From positions 22,759 to 86,758 of IMG/VR virus record IMGVR_UViG_3300017991_002192: DNA of 64,000 bases; one strand, 5' to 3'. Origin of the DNA: a virus. Position 1 is the stretch's first letter. The number at the start of each line of letters is the position of its first letter. The notes under the pieces were generated by a model. The model saw only the letters and a list, made by a program, of their open reading frames with translations, had not been told where the DNA came from and searched no databases. The position numbers and the translations under genes are program-made. Shown piece by piece: positions 8,577-19,100 of this stretch.

Positions 8577-11500
8577 GGCCGTTCCTCCTTCAGAATCTTC
8601 ACAATCTCATCGTCCGTGAGCCCCTTATCCAACTCCTCCCCGATGATCCTGATCAACTGCTCAATCATCTTATCCATCGCGGATTCGGACTTGGACTTCT
8701 CTTCCGAAGCCATCACCACCTTACTCACGGCATCCCAAATCTGACCCAGACCAGGAAGAGCACTCGTGCTGACTGGAAGCACCGCCGAAATGCCTCCTGC
8801 CTGAGCAACACTTTCGGCTGCTTCGTAGGCCAGGAATCCCTCATCAGCAAACTGGTTCATGGCCTTGATGCCGATGTGCAGGCTCAGGCTATGCCCGAAC
8901 GCTTTAGCGCCGGCCAAGGCCACTCGCCCAATCGCTCCGCCTGCCGGCCTTCCGGTGGTCATGGCTAGAACCGTCCCTGCCACATACACACCGACTCCAT
9001 AAAGAGTCTTTGCCTCTGCCTTCGTGGGAGCGCGTCGTTCTTTCGCCAGCGTGGCGAGGATGCGCGGAGTCTCCTTGAAGATTGCCTTCAACTCGGCTTT
9101 GCCGGACTGGATGACCGCGGTCTTGATCTTTCCAGGGGCTTCCTTGATCGTCTTGGCGGCTGCTTTGGTCACGTCATCGCGATAACTCTTGTCCACGATG
9201 AATTTCTGGACCTTCTCGGGAGCTTCGCGAACCGATTTGGCGACCGACTTGCTGAGCCCCTTGATGCTCGTGAACACGTGGTCGAGCTTCTGCCGGACCG
9301 TTTTCTTGGGCTTTGGAGCCTTCCCCTTCTCGGGCTGGACAATCTCGTGTCGCTTCGGATCGGCTTTGGGGTGCTTGCGCTTGTACTCTTTCCACGCCTC
9401 CGGCGTGAACCGCTTGGCGAGGTACATCCGGGCGACCTTTGCCGGCATCCCAGGAGGGTCTTCACCCTTGATCACGACCGTGTCGAAGATCGACTTGTGG
9501 GGCTCCGGCAGATTGCCGAGGAGGTGCATGGCAAGCGCCTCACAGAAGTGCTCCTCCCTATTCGTACTGGCGTAAGGGGTCGGAAACTGCCCCCGTTTGG
9601 CTCGGCGCTCCAAAAACTTCCAGTACTCCCGCTTCTTGATCTTGGCGTCACGTCCAGTTGGCTTGTGCAAGACGTGGATGAAGCGATCATCGATATCGGT
9701 GACTATCGGAGGACCCCCGCGCCTCATGCCCTGCATGGGGATCGGAAGAGGCTCACCAATCTCAGGTAGATCTGTGGGTCTAGACCGCTCGTACTGCCCA
9801 AGCCCGTACTTGATCATCGAGTGGTGATTCGCCCATTTCGTCTTGACATCGCGAGACATGATCTTGTCCCAATAGCGATGCCCCAACTCATGCAGGAAAT
9901 TGTGAAGCTCGCCCTCTCCCACCTTGATATGCGGTCGTAGGTAGAGCTTGTCGTCATTCGGGTTGTACCAGGCCAACGTTCGCGGCTGACCGCCCGTCTC
10001 CCGCACGGTGTTGTGGACCTTGAACGGCCCGACCGTAAACAAGTCCTCTGCTCCCCCGATGCCATTCTCAACCTTGTCCGGCCACCCGGCTGCGTCTACC
10101 AAGTAGCGATACTTGCCCTTGTTCTTCTCAAGCCACGCGACGATGTCTCGTGGAGGCCGCTTGGCCGCAGAGAAGGGCCGTGCCGACAACTCAAACTTCT
10201 TCGCCTGGCCTCGCGGAATCGATTTGGTTTGAAGCAGGTACTCGACCCAGAGCTTGGCAGCCCGAAGCATGTGCGGCCAAATGACCCGGCCGCTAGACTT
10301 GAGACGCATGAGCAACGACCGAATGTCGTACTCGTCCAGACCTTTGAACCTGTTGGCCAGGAAATCGGCCCGCGATACCCCGCCCTTTTGCAGATCCTCA
10401 TCGACGCTACGGTTGAGAAGCTCCCATTTGCCCATCAGGTCCCCGAGCAGCTTGCTCATGGGAGCGCGGGCAACCAGATGCCGAATCGCTACCCGCTCTG
10501 CCATGCGGGCGGTCTTGTGTCGCGCTGCTACCCTCTTGGAAGACGGCAATCTCGTTGGCGGCAAGACGAGCTTGTTCTGCACACGCTTCCACAACTCACG
10601 CACTGCCCGTTGCCACCGCTTGCGGTCGTATTCCCACAGAGTCGCGAAGAACGGATGCGTGGCAATGGGGTCGCCCTTCTTGAGAACCCGGCCTTTCGAC
10701 TTGATCGGCCGCGGGTTGCCTACAAACTGGTCAAACTCCTTCTTCTTGGGTCGGGGGTCCTTCTCACCACCAACCACCCGCATGGTGCGAACCTCATCCA
10801 AGAACGTCTCCTCGCTCTGACCGAGCCACGTGAAAAACTCCTGCGGCAGTAGGTAGTACTGTAGATTCTTGGGAACGTCCTCATAGAGCGCAAAGCTGCC
10901 AACTTCGTACTCCTTTGGCGCACCTCGGCTCAGCGACTTGCGGATGTGTTCTTGCTCTTTCGGGCTCAGCTTCTCCCAGCTCTTGCCGCGCTCCAGAATC
11001 TTCCTCTCCATCAACTCCGCTTCAAACTGGAAGAACATCTGCTGGACCATGTGCCGAAGCTCATGCTTGATGATCGTGTCCATGGTCCGAGCAGCTTCGC
11101 GGTACTTGAAGATCTGGTCAGGCGCTCTACCGTGCAGCAGAATCCTCAACTTCTTGGTGTTGCCGTTCCACGTGCCGTGGACAGCGCGTTCTCGCGGAGC
11201 GGGCTGGCCTGTAAACTCCACCCCGACGCGAATCTTGGGTATCTCCTGCTGCAACTGCTCGATCGGGTAGTTTTTCGGCATCCCCCCCAGGTCCGTCACG
11301 AAGTCACGCTTGGACTTTTTCCGACCACGGCCCTTCGCACCATCGCGGATGGCTTCCTTCAGAATCTTGCTCGCTTTGTCGATGCCTTCTTGTCGTACCT
11401 CGATACGATCCTTGAGCCGCTCAATCTCTCTTGGAGTCGTTGCCTCCTTGAGATCAGCCTTGAATTCCTTGATATCCTCCTTGTGCCCCTTGATTTCCAC

Positions 11501-11620
11501 ACGGGCTCTCGTTGCAGCCCATGTGGCATATAGCGACTTCACCCAATCGAGGATCTCCTGTCGCATCTTTGGCGGGTAGGCCAAGATGCCGGCGACACGC
11601 ATGGGAGTCGTCACTTCCAC
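8573..11620 (-). CDS. Giant head-region protein with two metallopeptidase-like domains
   Basis: This 1015-residue protein has a GTG start at 11620; an alternative ATG is at 11602. Residues 183-196 contain H-E-L-R-H in a helix and residues 574-588 contain H-E-L-G-H, followed by E-E-H-F-C-E-A at 689-695. These are two zinc-peptidase-type HExxH sites, the second with a plausible third ligand. A short R-V-A motif occurs at the N-terminus (8-15), at 376-384 before the second domain, and at 728-734. The last copy is followed by E-A-W-K-E-Y-K-R-K-H-P-K-A-D-P-K-R-H. The end (about 855-960) has alanine/glycine-rich hydrophobic segments that could enter membranes. It is probably a virion protein. Whether the domains cleave peptide bonds is unknown. 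Confidence 0.75.
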   Translation of the reverse strand: MEVTTPMRVAGILAYPPKMRQEILDWVKSLYATWAATRARVEIKGHKEDIKEFKADLKEATTPREIERLKDRIEVRQEGIDKASKILKEAIRDGAKGRGRKKSKRDFVTDLGGMPKNYPIEQLQQEIPKIRVGVEFTGQPAPRERAVHGTWNGNTKKLRILLHGRAPDQIFKYREAARTMDTIIKHELRHMVQQMFFQFEAELMERKILERGKSWEKLSPKEQEHIRKSLSRGAPKEYEVGSFALYEDVPKNLQYYLLPQEFFTWLGQSEETFLDEVRTMRVVGGEKDPRPKKKEFDQFVGNPRPIKSKGRVLKKGDPIATHPFFATLWEYDRKRWQRAVRELWKRVQNKLVLPPTRLPSSKRVAARHKTARMAERVAIRHLVARAPMSKLLGDLMGKWELLNRSVDEDLQKGGVSRADFLANRFKGLDEYDIRSLLMRLKSSGRVIWPHMLRAAKLWVEYLLQTKSIPRGQAKKFELSARPFSAAKRPPRDIVAWLEKNKGKYRYLVDAAGWPDKVENGIGGAEDLFTVGPFKVHNTVRETGGQPRTLAWYNPNDDKLYLRPHIKVGEGELHNFLHELGHRYWDKIMSRDVKTKWANHHSMIKYGLGQYERSRPTDLPEIGEPLPIPMQGMRRGGPPIVTDIDDRFIHVLHKPTGRDAKIKKREYWKFLERRAKRGQFPTPYASTNREEHFCEALAMHLLGNLPEPHKSIFDTVVIKGEDPPGMPAKVARMYLAKRFTPEAWKEYKRKHPKADPKRHEIVQPEKGKAPKPKKTVRQKLDHVFTSIKGLSKSVAKSVREAPEKVQKFIVDKSYRDDVTKAAAKTIKEAPGKIKTAVIQSGKAELKAIFKETPRILATLAKERRAPTKAEAKTLYGVGVYVAGTVLAMTTGRPAGGAIGRVALAGAKAFGHSLSLHIGIKAMNQFADEGFLAYEAAESVAQAGGISAVLPVSTSALPGLGQIWDAVSKVVMASEEKSKSESAMDKMIEQLIRIIGEELDKGLTDDEIVKILKEERP

Positions 11621-14600
11621 TTCTTGACCACCAGATCCGTGAGCTTTCGGGGATCGTCAGCCAGCTTCGGGTCAGCCAGAATTAGCTCGCGAGCTAACGG
11701 TTTGATGCGGCTTCGCTCTGGCGGCGGCAGCATCAACTCGTCAATGACTCTCTTGTTGTCCACCGGAGGCTTGATCAGCCTGTCTGCAAACTTGCTCGCC
11801 TCATCCTCTGGCATCCTCACCGTGGTCTCGCGAAGCCACTGCCGTTGTTTGGGCGTGAGGAAGTGGAGCGGTGTGTTCGCTGGGAGACCGAGATCCATGA
11901 GATCGAGGAGAAGCTGCACCCGTCGGTCGCGCTTGAGTTGGTTCGCCATGAACGTGGCGAACGGTCGCTTCTCCTGAATCATCTCGCTCACCACGTCGAG
12001 CAGCCCAAGCTCCTTCATCTGACGTAGTGACTTGCGGGCGGTAGGCTCCTTGAGAATGTCTCCGACCAAGATGTTGCCGATGGCCTCCCAGGGCATCTGC
12101 TTCATCTTCCGTGCGTTGCGCTTGATGGAAGCCGCTACGTCTGGCGGGATCTTGAAGCCGTACTTCCCCGTAAACTTAATGACCCTCAACATGCGCGTGG
12201 GGTCATCTGAGAACGTCTTGTTGGGGTCGGCCGGGCATTTGACCGAACGCTCTTTCAGGTCTTTCAGACCACACCCCGTAAGATCGATGATCTCGGCCTT
12301 GTCTGGCCCCTTCGCCAAGTCCAGCAGGCGCCACATCAATGTATTCATTGTAAAGTCGCGCCTTCGTATATCCTGCTCGATGGTCGCCGGTTGTACCTCC
12401 GAAGGCTTGTAGCCTTTCCCCTCACCCTTGGCGTAGGACTCGCTACGGGCGTTGGCGATCTCTATGACCTCACCCTTCATGTTGTCGCCATCTAGCTCCC
12501 AATCTCCGCTCACAGTGAGGATGGCGACCCCGTACTGATTCGTCTTGAGGTTTGTGGCTGCTGGGATCCGACGCGCTAACTCCTTGGCAAACCACTCGGA
12601 GTCGCGCCCGGCCGACATGGAGTCGATCACGAGATCCAGATCCTTGATCGGCCGCTCGATGACGAAGTTTCGTACCGCGCCACCCACCACGTAGACATGC
12701 TTCGCTACGCCGAGGCTCCTCGCAGTCTCGGACAGAAACTTCATCAACGCGATCGAGCGTCGGTGCGCACTCAGAGCCAAGTGCTGGGAAGCCACCCGAC
12801 CAATGAAGATCTCCGGCTCCTGGTCTCCTTCCAAAGTATCTTCACCACGGAAAGTCTCATCATGGATGACCGAGACCCGAGCTTGGAGCCTCTCTGCCAG
12901 GTCTTCTGAACGAAGCGTGGCGTGCTCGCCGAACCCCTTGGAGTCCTCACAGACCCCCAGCAACTCCTTGCGGTATGCCTCCAGGTGCGCGGGACCTTTC
13001 CCTTCTTTCCACAGCCGCGCCAACGCATGCCACAGATCGTCGCTCCAGAACATGATCTCGTTGGGTTTCTTCCCCAACCACTCGGCAAATTCGATGAGCC
13101 ACTGGTTCAACGGCTCCGACTTGCTTCCGTAGTTGAAGCTCCCGTCCTCCAGAATCGGACCCATCACGAAATTCCATGCCTCTTCTAGCTCTGTCCGGGT
13201 CGCCGGTCGGCCCCAGGCAAGCAGATACTCTCGGTCCACATCCCGCATGGCGTCACCCAGGATGTCCGCGGGACGATCCCCGCCATAGAGCGCCCCTTCG
13301 TTCGGGTCCGTGCCTGGGATGGCGTTCATCAAGCCACCCTTGTCGACTGGCGGAGGGTTGATGCCCGGCTTGCCCGGCTGAATCGCCCACCATCCAGCCG
13401 TCTTGAGCCTGTACTGGAAAGCCACGCGCATTACGGGCGGAGCGATCTTCAGGAACGACGCCACGTCCTCGTTCCACTCCGTGCTATCCACAACGGGTCC
13501 GGCTTTGGCAACTCCCAACAACCGCGCGGCTTCGGCTACGAGATCCTCCGCCGTCACTTCCTCATCCTCCTCTTCGGCCCGGTAGAGCACGTCGGGATTC
13601 AGCGCCAGCCAGCTATCGCTTGGCTTGGCTGTCTTCAAAGAGGGATCTGCCCTAGCGTCTGGTCCTTCCAAGGGAACCAAGCTGTCCTGGTCCTCCCAGT
13701 CCTCAATGCCTTCGTCATCTCGCACCAGAACATCTGGATTGAGGATGTCGTATCGCTCCAACTTCAAGACAACGCCATCCTTCCAAGATCCGTCTGTATA
13801 AGGGCCGATCTTCACGCGCTGGCCTGGATAGAAACACTCTCCATCACCAGCGCACTTCTTCTCTCCCGCCTTTCCGTCGATCTCCCATTGCCTACAGACC
13901 TCTCCCTTCCCGTCCCCTTTGGTGGACCACTCCTTGAAGTGCGGCTTGCAAAACCACGCATGGCCGATGCCCTCAGCCCAGATACACTCGATCTCTGGAG
14001 CCTTCTTGCAGCCCTTGTGCATGCACTGGCTCACGGAATGGCGTGCGATCTTGATCTGGGGCAGAATCGTCTTGAGCCACAACCGAACCTCCGGCAGTAC
14101 GGTGCGTGGTCCGTAACCGACGAGCATGCCCAGAGCCTCGCAAAACGCTTCCTCCTTATTCTTGTGGGCGTATCCCGTGATCGGCTTGCCGTGGACCCGA
14201 AACTTGGCCGTGCCGCCTTCTGCGAGGTACTTCTTCAAGTCATCCATGCCCAAGACGTAATCGAATACGCGCTTGGTCTCCGGCATGTGCCACAGCCCTT
14301 GGATCTGAAGATAAAGTAACGGGTTCTCTTTCTTGATCCGTTCGTTATCGTAGAGAAACTTGTCGCCTCCGTACCTACGAGCAACTTCGTTGAGATCAAG
14401 CGTTCCGTAGTTTCCTGAAATCGCCCGAGACCAGAAGTCTTGAGCGGTTTTGCTCAAGTACGTCTTGTAGACGTGGTGCCCCATCTCATGCGCAATGGTC
14501 TTAGCCAGCGCGCCTGGATTTCGCTCCGCCGAAGTAGGATTGATGGAGATGTGGTCGTGCTCGTAGACCCCCGCTTCATCGAGCCTCGCACGGAAATCGA

Positions 14601-16143
14601 CAACCAACGGAAGCTGACCGCGGAGCAGAAGCGGAAGCGCTTGTCTGGCACGCTGTTTGTAGCGTTTCAGACCTACCTTAAATCGTTCCAAAAAGTCGGC
14701 GTACATCTCAGAGGAGTCGGTCGGAAAACCTCTGATTGTTACCGGAAGACCCTCAATGCTTACCCGCTCCTCTTCAGGGATATCCACGCCCAGCGGTGTT
14801 TCAGAGATTCGCGAGTACCACTCCGCAAAGTCCTTGAGCACACGCCATGCTTTGCGCGCTGAGCGACGCACACGCCCTTCCCACTTTGGAAGCTCGCGCT
14901 GTAGCTGCGCAAACAGCCCCTCTCTAGACGCCCTCGGATCATACTTGACCACAAATTCGTAGCGCTCTAGAGGAACACGAAAGTCGAGATGCAAATCCCA
15001 GACCTCGTGCCCGATCTTCTTGTCCCAATAGTCTGCATCACCTTGGGTAATTCGCCTCTGAAATCTCAGGTCTTTGATTGCCTTGCGAAGACGATCAAGA
15101 ACGAAAAGCTCAAACCGATCACTCCAAGTCTGGACCGCCTCTTTCCACTTCAACGCCTGTTTATAGTCCTTCACGACCTTGGCGTTCTTCATCAGCATCA
15201 AGAAGTCCTTGCGAAACTTCTCGATCTGCCGTAGGTCAAGTGGCTGAACGCGAGCCAAGTACTGCCTGGCAACACGTTTGGCAATTTCCCCATGGACCTC
15301 GACTCCGAGCGGACGACCTTGTTCCTTCTGTGTGTCGCTCCAGACACGCCCGGTGAAGTACCCGCTGTCCTCGAATAGCGACCGCACTGGCCCGTTGAGA
15401 AACGTCTCCTCATCTCTGTTGTCCGGCCAGAGCACAAATCGATGGTTGTCCGCTGCATCCCAACCCGACTCCGCGACAAACGCTGACTTCTGCCAGTGGG
15501 AGAACGTGCCATCAAAGTCAAGCTGCGCCTTCGTGGGGATGTCCCGAGGACTCCTTTTCTGAGCACCCAGCTTGCTCTGGAGTGCGGACCCAAACTTGAC
15601 TTTGTGGACCTTGGGCAAGCCCCACACTTCCATTTCATCAAACTCCCACGTACCGGTCGGCACGTCCCCCTTGTACGGCTTGTCAAACCCAGGCGTGTAA
15701 TCCAACGTGACGTGCGGCATGTAGACGGGAAACGAGTCCTTGACCTCGAAACCCGCTTCCTCCAAGCGATTCTTCACCCGGTCCCGTAACTCAGCCATCG
15801 GCTGACCGAATTTCACGGCCACGTGAGGAACGATCCGCCCCTTGTCGGTGTGCTGGAAGTAGTTGAGATCGCCCAGCGTGGCCTTGACCCTGGGCCAGCC
15901 CTCGCCCTGGAACGCATCGCTCAAAACCCTCAGAAAGTCAGCTTCCCGGTCCTCCGAAACGTCACCTACGAACAGGAAAGTGGTGTGCGGTGGCGAACGG
16001 TCCTCAGTGCCGAGTGACGGAAACTGCCTGGCGAGAGCGGCGGGCAGCGGAATGAACAATCCCACGCTGTCCCGGTAGCCAGTTTTCTTGCCATTCGCCT
16101 GCCGTTGCAGGTAACGTTTGGCGATTTTGGCGGCTGAGAACAT
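11611..16143 (-). CDS. Giant head-region protein: 2H phosphoesterase, metallopeptidase-like and CCA-adding-type domains
   Basis: This 1510-residue protein starts at ATG 16143. Residues 23-185 form a 2H phosphoesterase (LigT/2'-5' RNA ligase type) with H-T-T-F at 53-56 and H-V-T-L at 144-147. Residues 545-675 hold H-E-M-G-H (552-556) and K-E-E-A-F-C-E-A, a zinc-peptidase signature. Several Cys pairs follow at 707-770. Residues 1130-1510 are a class II CCA-adding/poly(A)-polymerase domain with V-G-G-A-V-R-N, D-L-D at 1168-1170, R-R-R-D-F-T-M-N-T-L and D-D-P-T-R-M-L-R-V-I-K-F. R-V-A-x-x-Y-L-type motifs lie at 7-13, 290-296, 906-912 and 1116-1122. The RNA-end-processing activities suggest tRNA or RNA repair, perhaps injected with the DNA. 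That role is inference; the folds are clear from motifs. Confidence 0.82.
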   Translation of the reverse strand: MFSAAKIAKRYLQRQANGKKTGYRDSVGLFIPLPAALARQFPSLGTEDRSPPHTTFLFVGDVSEDREADFLRVLSDAFQGEGWPRVKATLGDLNYFQHTDKGRIVPHVAVKFGQPMAELRDRVKNRLEEAGFEVKDSFPVYMPHVTLDYTPGFDKPYKGDVPTGTWEFDEMEVWGLPKVHKVKFGSALQSKLGAQKRSPRDIPTKAQLDFDGTFSHWQKSAFVAESGWDAADNHRFVLWPDNRDEETFLNGPVRSLFEDSGYFTGRVWSDTQKEQGRPLGVEVHGEIAKRVARQYLARVQPLDLRQIEKFRKDFLMLMKNAKVVKDYKQALKWKEAVQTWSDRFELFVLDRLRKAIKDLRFQRRITQGDADYWDKKIGHEVWDLHLDFRVPLERYEFVVKYDPRASREGLFAQLQRELPKWEGRVRRSARKAWRVLKDFAEWYSRISETPLGVDIPEEERVSIEGLPVTIRGFPTDSSEMYADFLERFKVGLKRYKQRARQALPLLLRGQLPLVVDFRARLDEAGVYEHDHISINPTSAERNPGALAKTIAHEMGHHVYKTYLSKTAQDFWSRAISGNYGTLDLNEVARRYGGDKFLYDNERIKKENPLLYLQIQGLWHMPETKRVFDYVLGMDDLKKYLAEGGTAKFRVHGKPITGYAHKNKEEAFCEALGMLVGYGPRTVLPEVRLWLKTILPQIKIARHSVSQCMHKGCKKAPEIECIWAEGIGHAWFCKPHFKEWSTKGDGKGEVCRQWEIDGKAGEKKCAGDGECFYPGQRVKIGPYTDGSWKDGVVLKLERYDILNPDVLVRDDEGIEDWEDQDSLVPLEGPDARADPSLKTAKPSDSWLALNPDVLYRAEEEDEEVTAEDLVAEAARLLGVAKAGPVVDSTEWNEDVASFLKIAPPVMRVAFQYRLKTAGWWAIQPGKPGINPPPVDKGGLMNAIPGTDPNEGALYGGDRPADILGDAMRDVDREYLLAWGRPATRTELEEAWNFVMGPILEDGSFNYGSKSEPLNQWLIEFAEWLGKKPNEIMFWSDDLWHALARLWKEGKGPAHLEAYRKELLGVCEDSKGFGEHATLRSEDLAERLQARVSVIHDETFRGEDTLEGDQEPEIFIGRVASQHLALSAHRRSIALMKFLSETARSLGVAKHVYVVGGAVRNFVIERPIKDLDLVIDSMSAGRDSEWFAKELARRIPAATNLKTNQYGVAILTVSGDWELDGDNMKGEVIEIANARSESYAKGEGKGYKPSEVQPATIEQDIRRRDFTMNTLMWRLLDLAKGPDKAEIIDLTGCGLKDLKERSVKCPADPNKTFSDDPTRMLRVIKFTGKYGFKIPPDVAASIKRNARKMKQMPWEAIGNILVGDILKEPTARKSLRQMKELGLLDVVSEMIQEKRPFATFMANQLKRDRRVQLLLDLMDLGLPANTPLHFLTPKQRQWLRETTVRMPEDEASKFADRLIKPPVDNKRVIDELMLPPPERSRIKPLARELILADPKLADDPRKLTDLVVKKWK

Positions 16144-16181
16144 AGCCCTCGATAGAGGGCTTAGATAGGCTATCTATCAGC
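16144..16181 (-). promoter_or_regulatory. Intergenic hairpins between the portal and 1510-aa genes
   Basis: On the minus strand the gap holds GCCCTC-TATC-GAGGGC, a perfect six-base stem with a four-base loop, just before the ATG at 16143. Upstream is a second inverted element, AGGCT-GATAGAT-AGCCT. There is no T-run, so a classical terminator is not supported. They could shape translation or mRNA processing. Confidence 0.4.
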
Positions 16182-19100
16182 CTAGAACCGTCCTCCGCCG
16201 CCTTCCTCCTTCGGCTCGTACTTGAGCCCAAGCCGCTTGGCGATCATCTCCGTGAAGTCGGTATCGTCAGCCAGCTTGGTTCCCACGCTGGAGTAGGCAC
16301 CGCGGAGAACCTCGTTGAACGTCGCGTCTTGGAAGGTCGCGAAGTCGCGCTCCAACTCCTCCGCCGCCGACTCTGGATCGATGTTGAGAAGGTCCAGAAT
16401 GGTCGAAACCGGGATCGAGCCTTTCGAGTAGAGGTTGTAGAGTGCGTCGTAGGTGTCCTGATTGTCCCGAAGCGCAAGCCGAGTAAAGCTCAGCTTCGGA
16501 TAGACGACCTGATCCCTGCCATTGACGGTCTCGATGAAGCCCATCCTCGCGCACATGGGCTTGAAGCAATACTCCTCGATGAGATCTTGAACGATCTCAC
16601 GCATGAGCATGTAGCGGACGTTGATGACCTCCAGATTGATGCGGTCGCCACTGTAGCTCGACTCGCCAGACAGCAACGACTCCGTGACCCCGAGCCCCGC
16701 GTAAAGCTCCCGGTTGATTAGCTCGTACTCTCCCGAAAGCTCCAAGAGACGACCCTGCGGTGTCATCTCTTCCCACGTCACCTGGAAGTTGGTGACGATG
16801 CTGTAGTCGGGATCTTGCAGCGCCAGATCGATCTGATCTCGGAGGGCCTCGGTCTGCGCTTGGTTCATATTCTCAGCGTAGACCAGGCGAATTGGAGTCA
16901 TATGACGCGATGCGATCGATGTCTGGGCTTGCCGACAGTTATGCAAAAGCAATCCACCGCCTGTATGCGACTCATCTTCTTCTACATCAAACGAATACAC
17001 CGTACCCGTGTATGGAATTCTCTCCACTCCAGTGATTCTTCGAGTCAGCCTATTATGATCAAACCGCGAACGCCAAGTATACTTTCGCTCAACCCACTCT
17101 GTTTCTTCTCCCTTAACTGAACCCCTACTCCACTCCCTAACACTAGAATAATCTGTGCTTCTCAGCGAATAATATGTTGCCTCCGGGTACGTGTATGTCT
17201 TCTCCCGCATCCCGGATTTTGTTTTCCAGCGGCGCGTTATCGAAGTTGCAGACCTCGTGCATTGCCCAACATACGACACAAGCCCCACACGATTGCACAA
17301 GAGATGTAACTGATCAATTAATGTAGCGTTTGCCAACTCAACAGAGATCTCGACAGTTTTATCGTTAGAAGGCAATCCAACCTTCAACGATCCGTCCGTA
17401 TCAAGTAGGCCACACAGCAACGCCTTGATTTGTTCATCTGCTAGCTCAAACACCCAAAAAGGCAACCGCTTAGTATAGCAGTCAACGCCCATCTCCTCGG
17501 CTACCCATCGTGCAAACAATTCATCCTCAACACGAACATAATGAATCGCACTCTCCGTGTCGTATTCCCCCATTACAGGGGTAAAATGCAGATTCTCATC
17601 GCTGATCAAATCTCCTGCAATGCGGGCGATCCGATCTCGTACTTTTAACGAAATGGCGTCGCCGCCGAACGACCACTCAACATAGCAGGTATTGAGAAAT
17701 CTACAATCGCTGTGCCATATTGCCCCATCACCCAAAAAAGCACCAAGCAAATAACACACGTCTTCCGTCAGAGGAACTTCGCAAAGACCCGAAGCCAACG
17801 TATGATACTGAGTCTCATCAGGAACCTCGGCGTCTGGGGGCGCGGGATGCCACGTAGTCTTGCGCGGACCTGCCCCTACTGGAGTTGTATCCATCCGCAG
17901 ACCCAAACGCTTTCTTAGTGTAAACGCGTAGTTCCTTAAGCGAACAGGAAATGCCAGTAACCTCAGAAAGAGCCTTGTAAGAAACCTGAGTAGGTCTCTC
18001 CAAATCTCTGAGCCATTCTAGCAATTTCCTCATTCCTTGTACGGCCCCGACACGATTGACATGATCCTGCGGAAAACTAAATGTTACATATAGAGTGTTG
18101 TCCTCTTCGCTTACCTCACAAACACTCAAGTGACGGTCCACAATACAAGTCTCCCCCCCGCAAAGACTTCTTCGTTGGACCGCAAAATGACGATTGCCCC
18201 ACCACTTTCTAAGATCAAACGTCCTCCGCCTATCCCCGTTATCAATCGAAGGCTCGCAAAGCTGCTGCCCCGGCCTCAACTCACCTGCTTCGATCCATCG
18301 CTCAACACCATCCTCCACAACCAACACTCGATGATCCCTCGTCACACAAAGCGGACGCCGGATTCCCTCCACCGCCAGAGCAACAATATCTTCTTCAATT
18401 TCCCGAGACCCGGTTATAGCCTTGCGAAATCTCCCCTTGTGCGTAAGTAAGAATTCCCCGTCTTGAATCGTCTCTACTCGGACCTGCTGCGGGATACCCT
18501 TTCTCCTCACCCAAACCAAGCAGCCCGGAAGCAGACACTTGTCCTTATAGACGAGCGTGCGAATGCAGCGCTCCAGACGAGAGTGCCCGCGGGGCTCGTA
18601 CTGGCTGCGCTTGTTCGCCATGTAGTAGCAGAACGACCCTGCCTTCGGATTCGTGTTGAGCGGGATGTTCTTGCCATCCGTAACCGCACTCACGACATCC
18701 GCAGGCATCGACTCCACAATCTCTTTGGCTCGTTCGTCGCCGTTGCCAGCCATCTCGATGATGGCCTTGGTCTTGGAGTCAGGGATTAGCTCGATGAGTT
18801 TCTCATCCGTAAAGGGAAAGCCCTCAAGATGAATCTGCTCCGGCGGAAGCACGCGGATCGCCGTCCATCCTTCGTAGTTTGCCTGCATCCAGTCGGCAGC
18901 GCGCTCGTCCGCGTTGTCGCGCTCCTCGGCTTGCTCGATCAGCTCCGCACCCTCCTCATCCGGCAAGACATACTTCCGCTCGACACGGATATCCTCGGGC
19001 ATCTCCGGGTTGCGGTCCTCAAAGAAGATGAAGACCTCACCAAGGAGGTTGTACTCGTGAACGATCTCGATCAGCCGATGCAACAACCCGATGTTCTTGC

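Noticed and set aside
16938-18537. A second natural split intein in the portal gene
   Set aside because: The second part has no good ribosome-binding site and the frames differ by a single base at a homopolymer, so a frameshift or sequence error is more likely.
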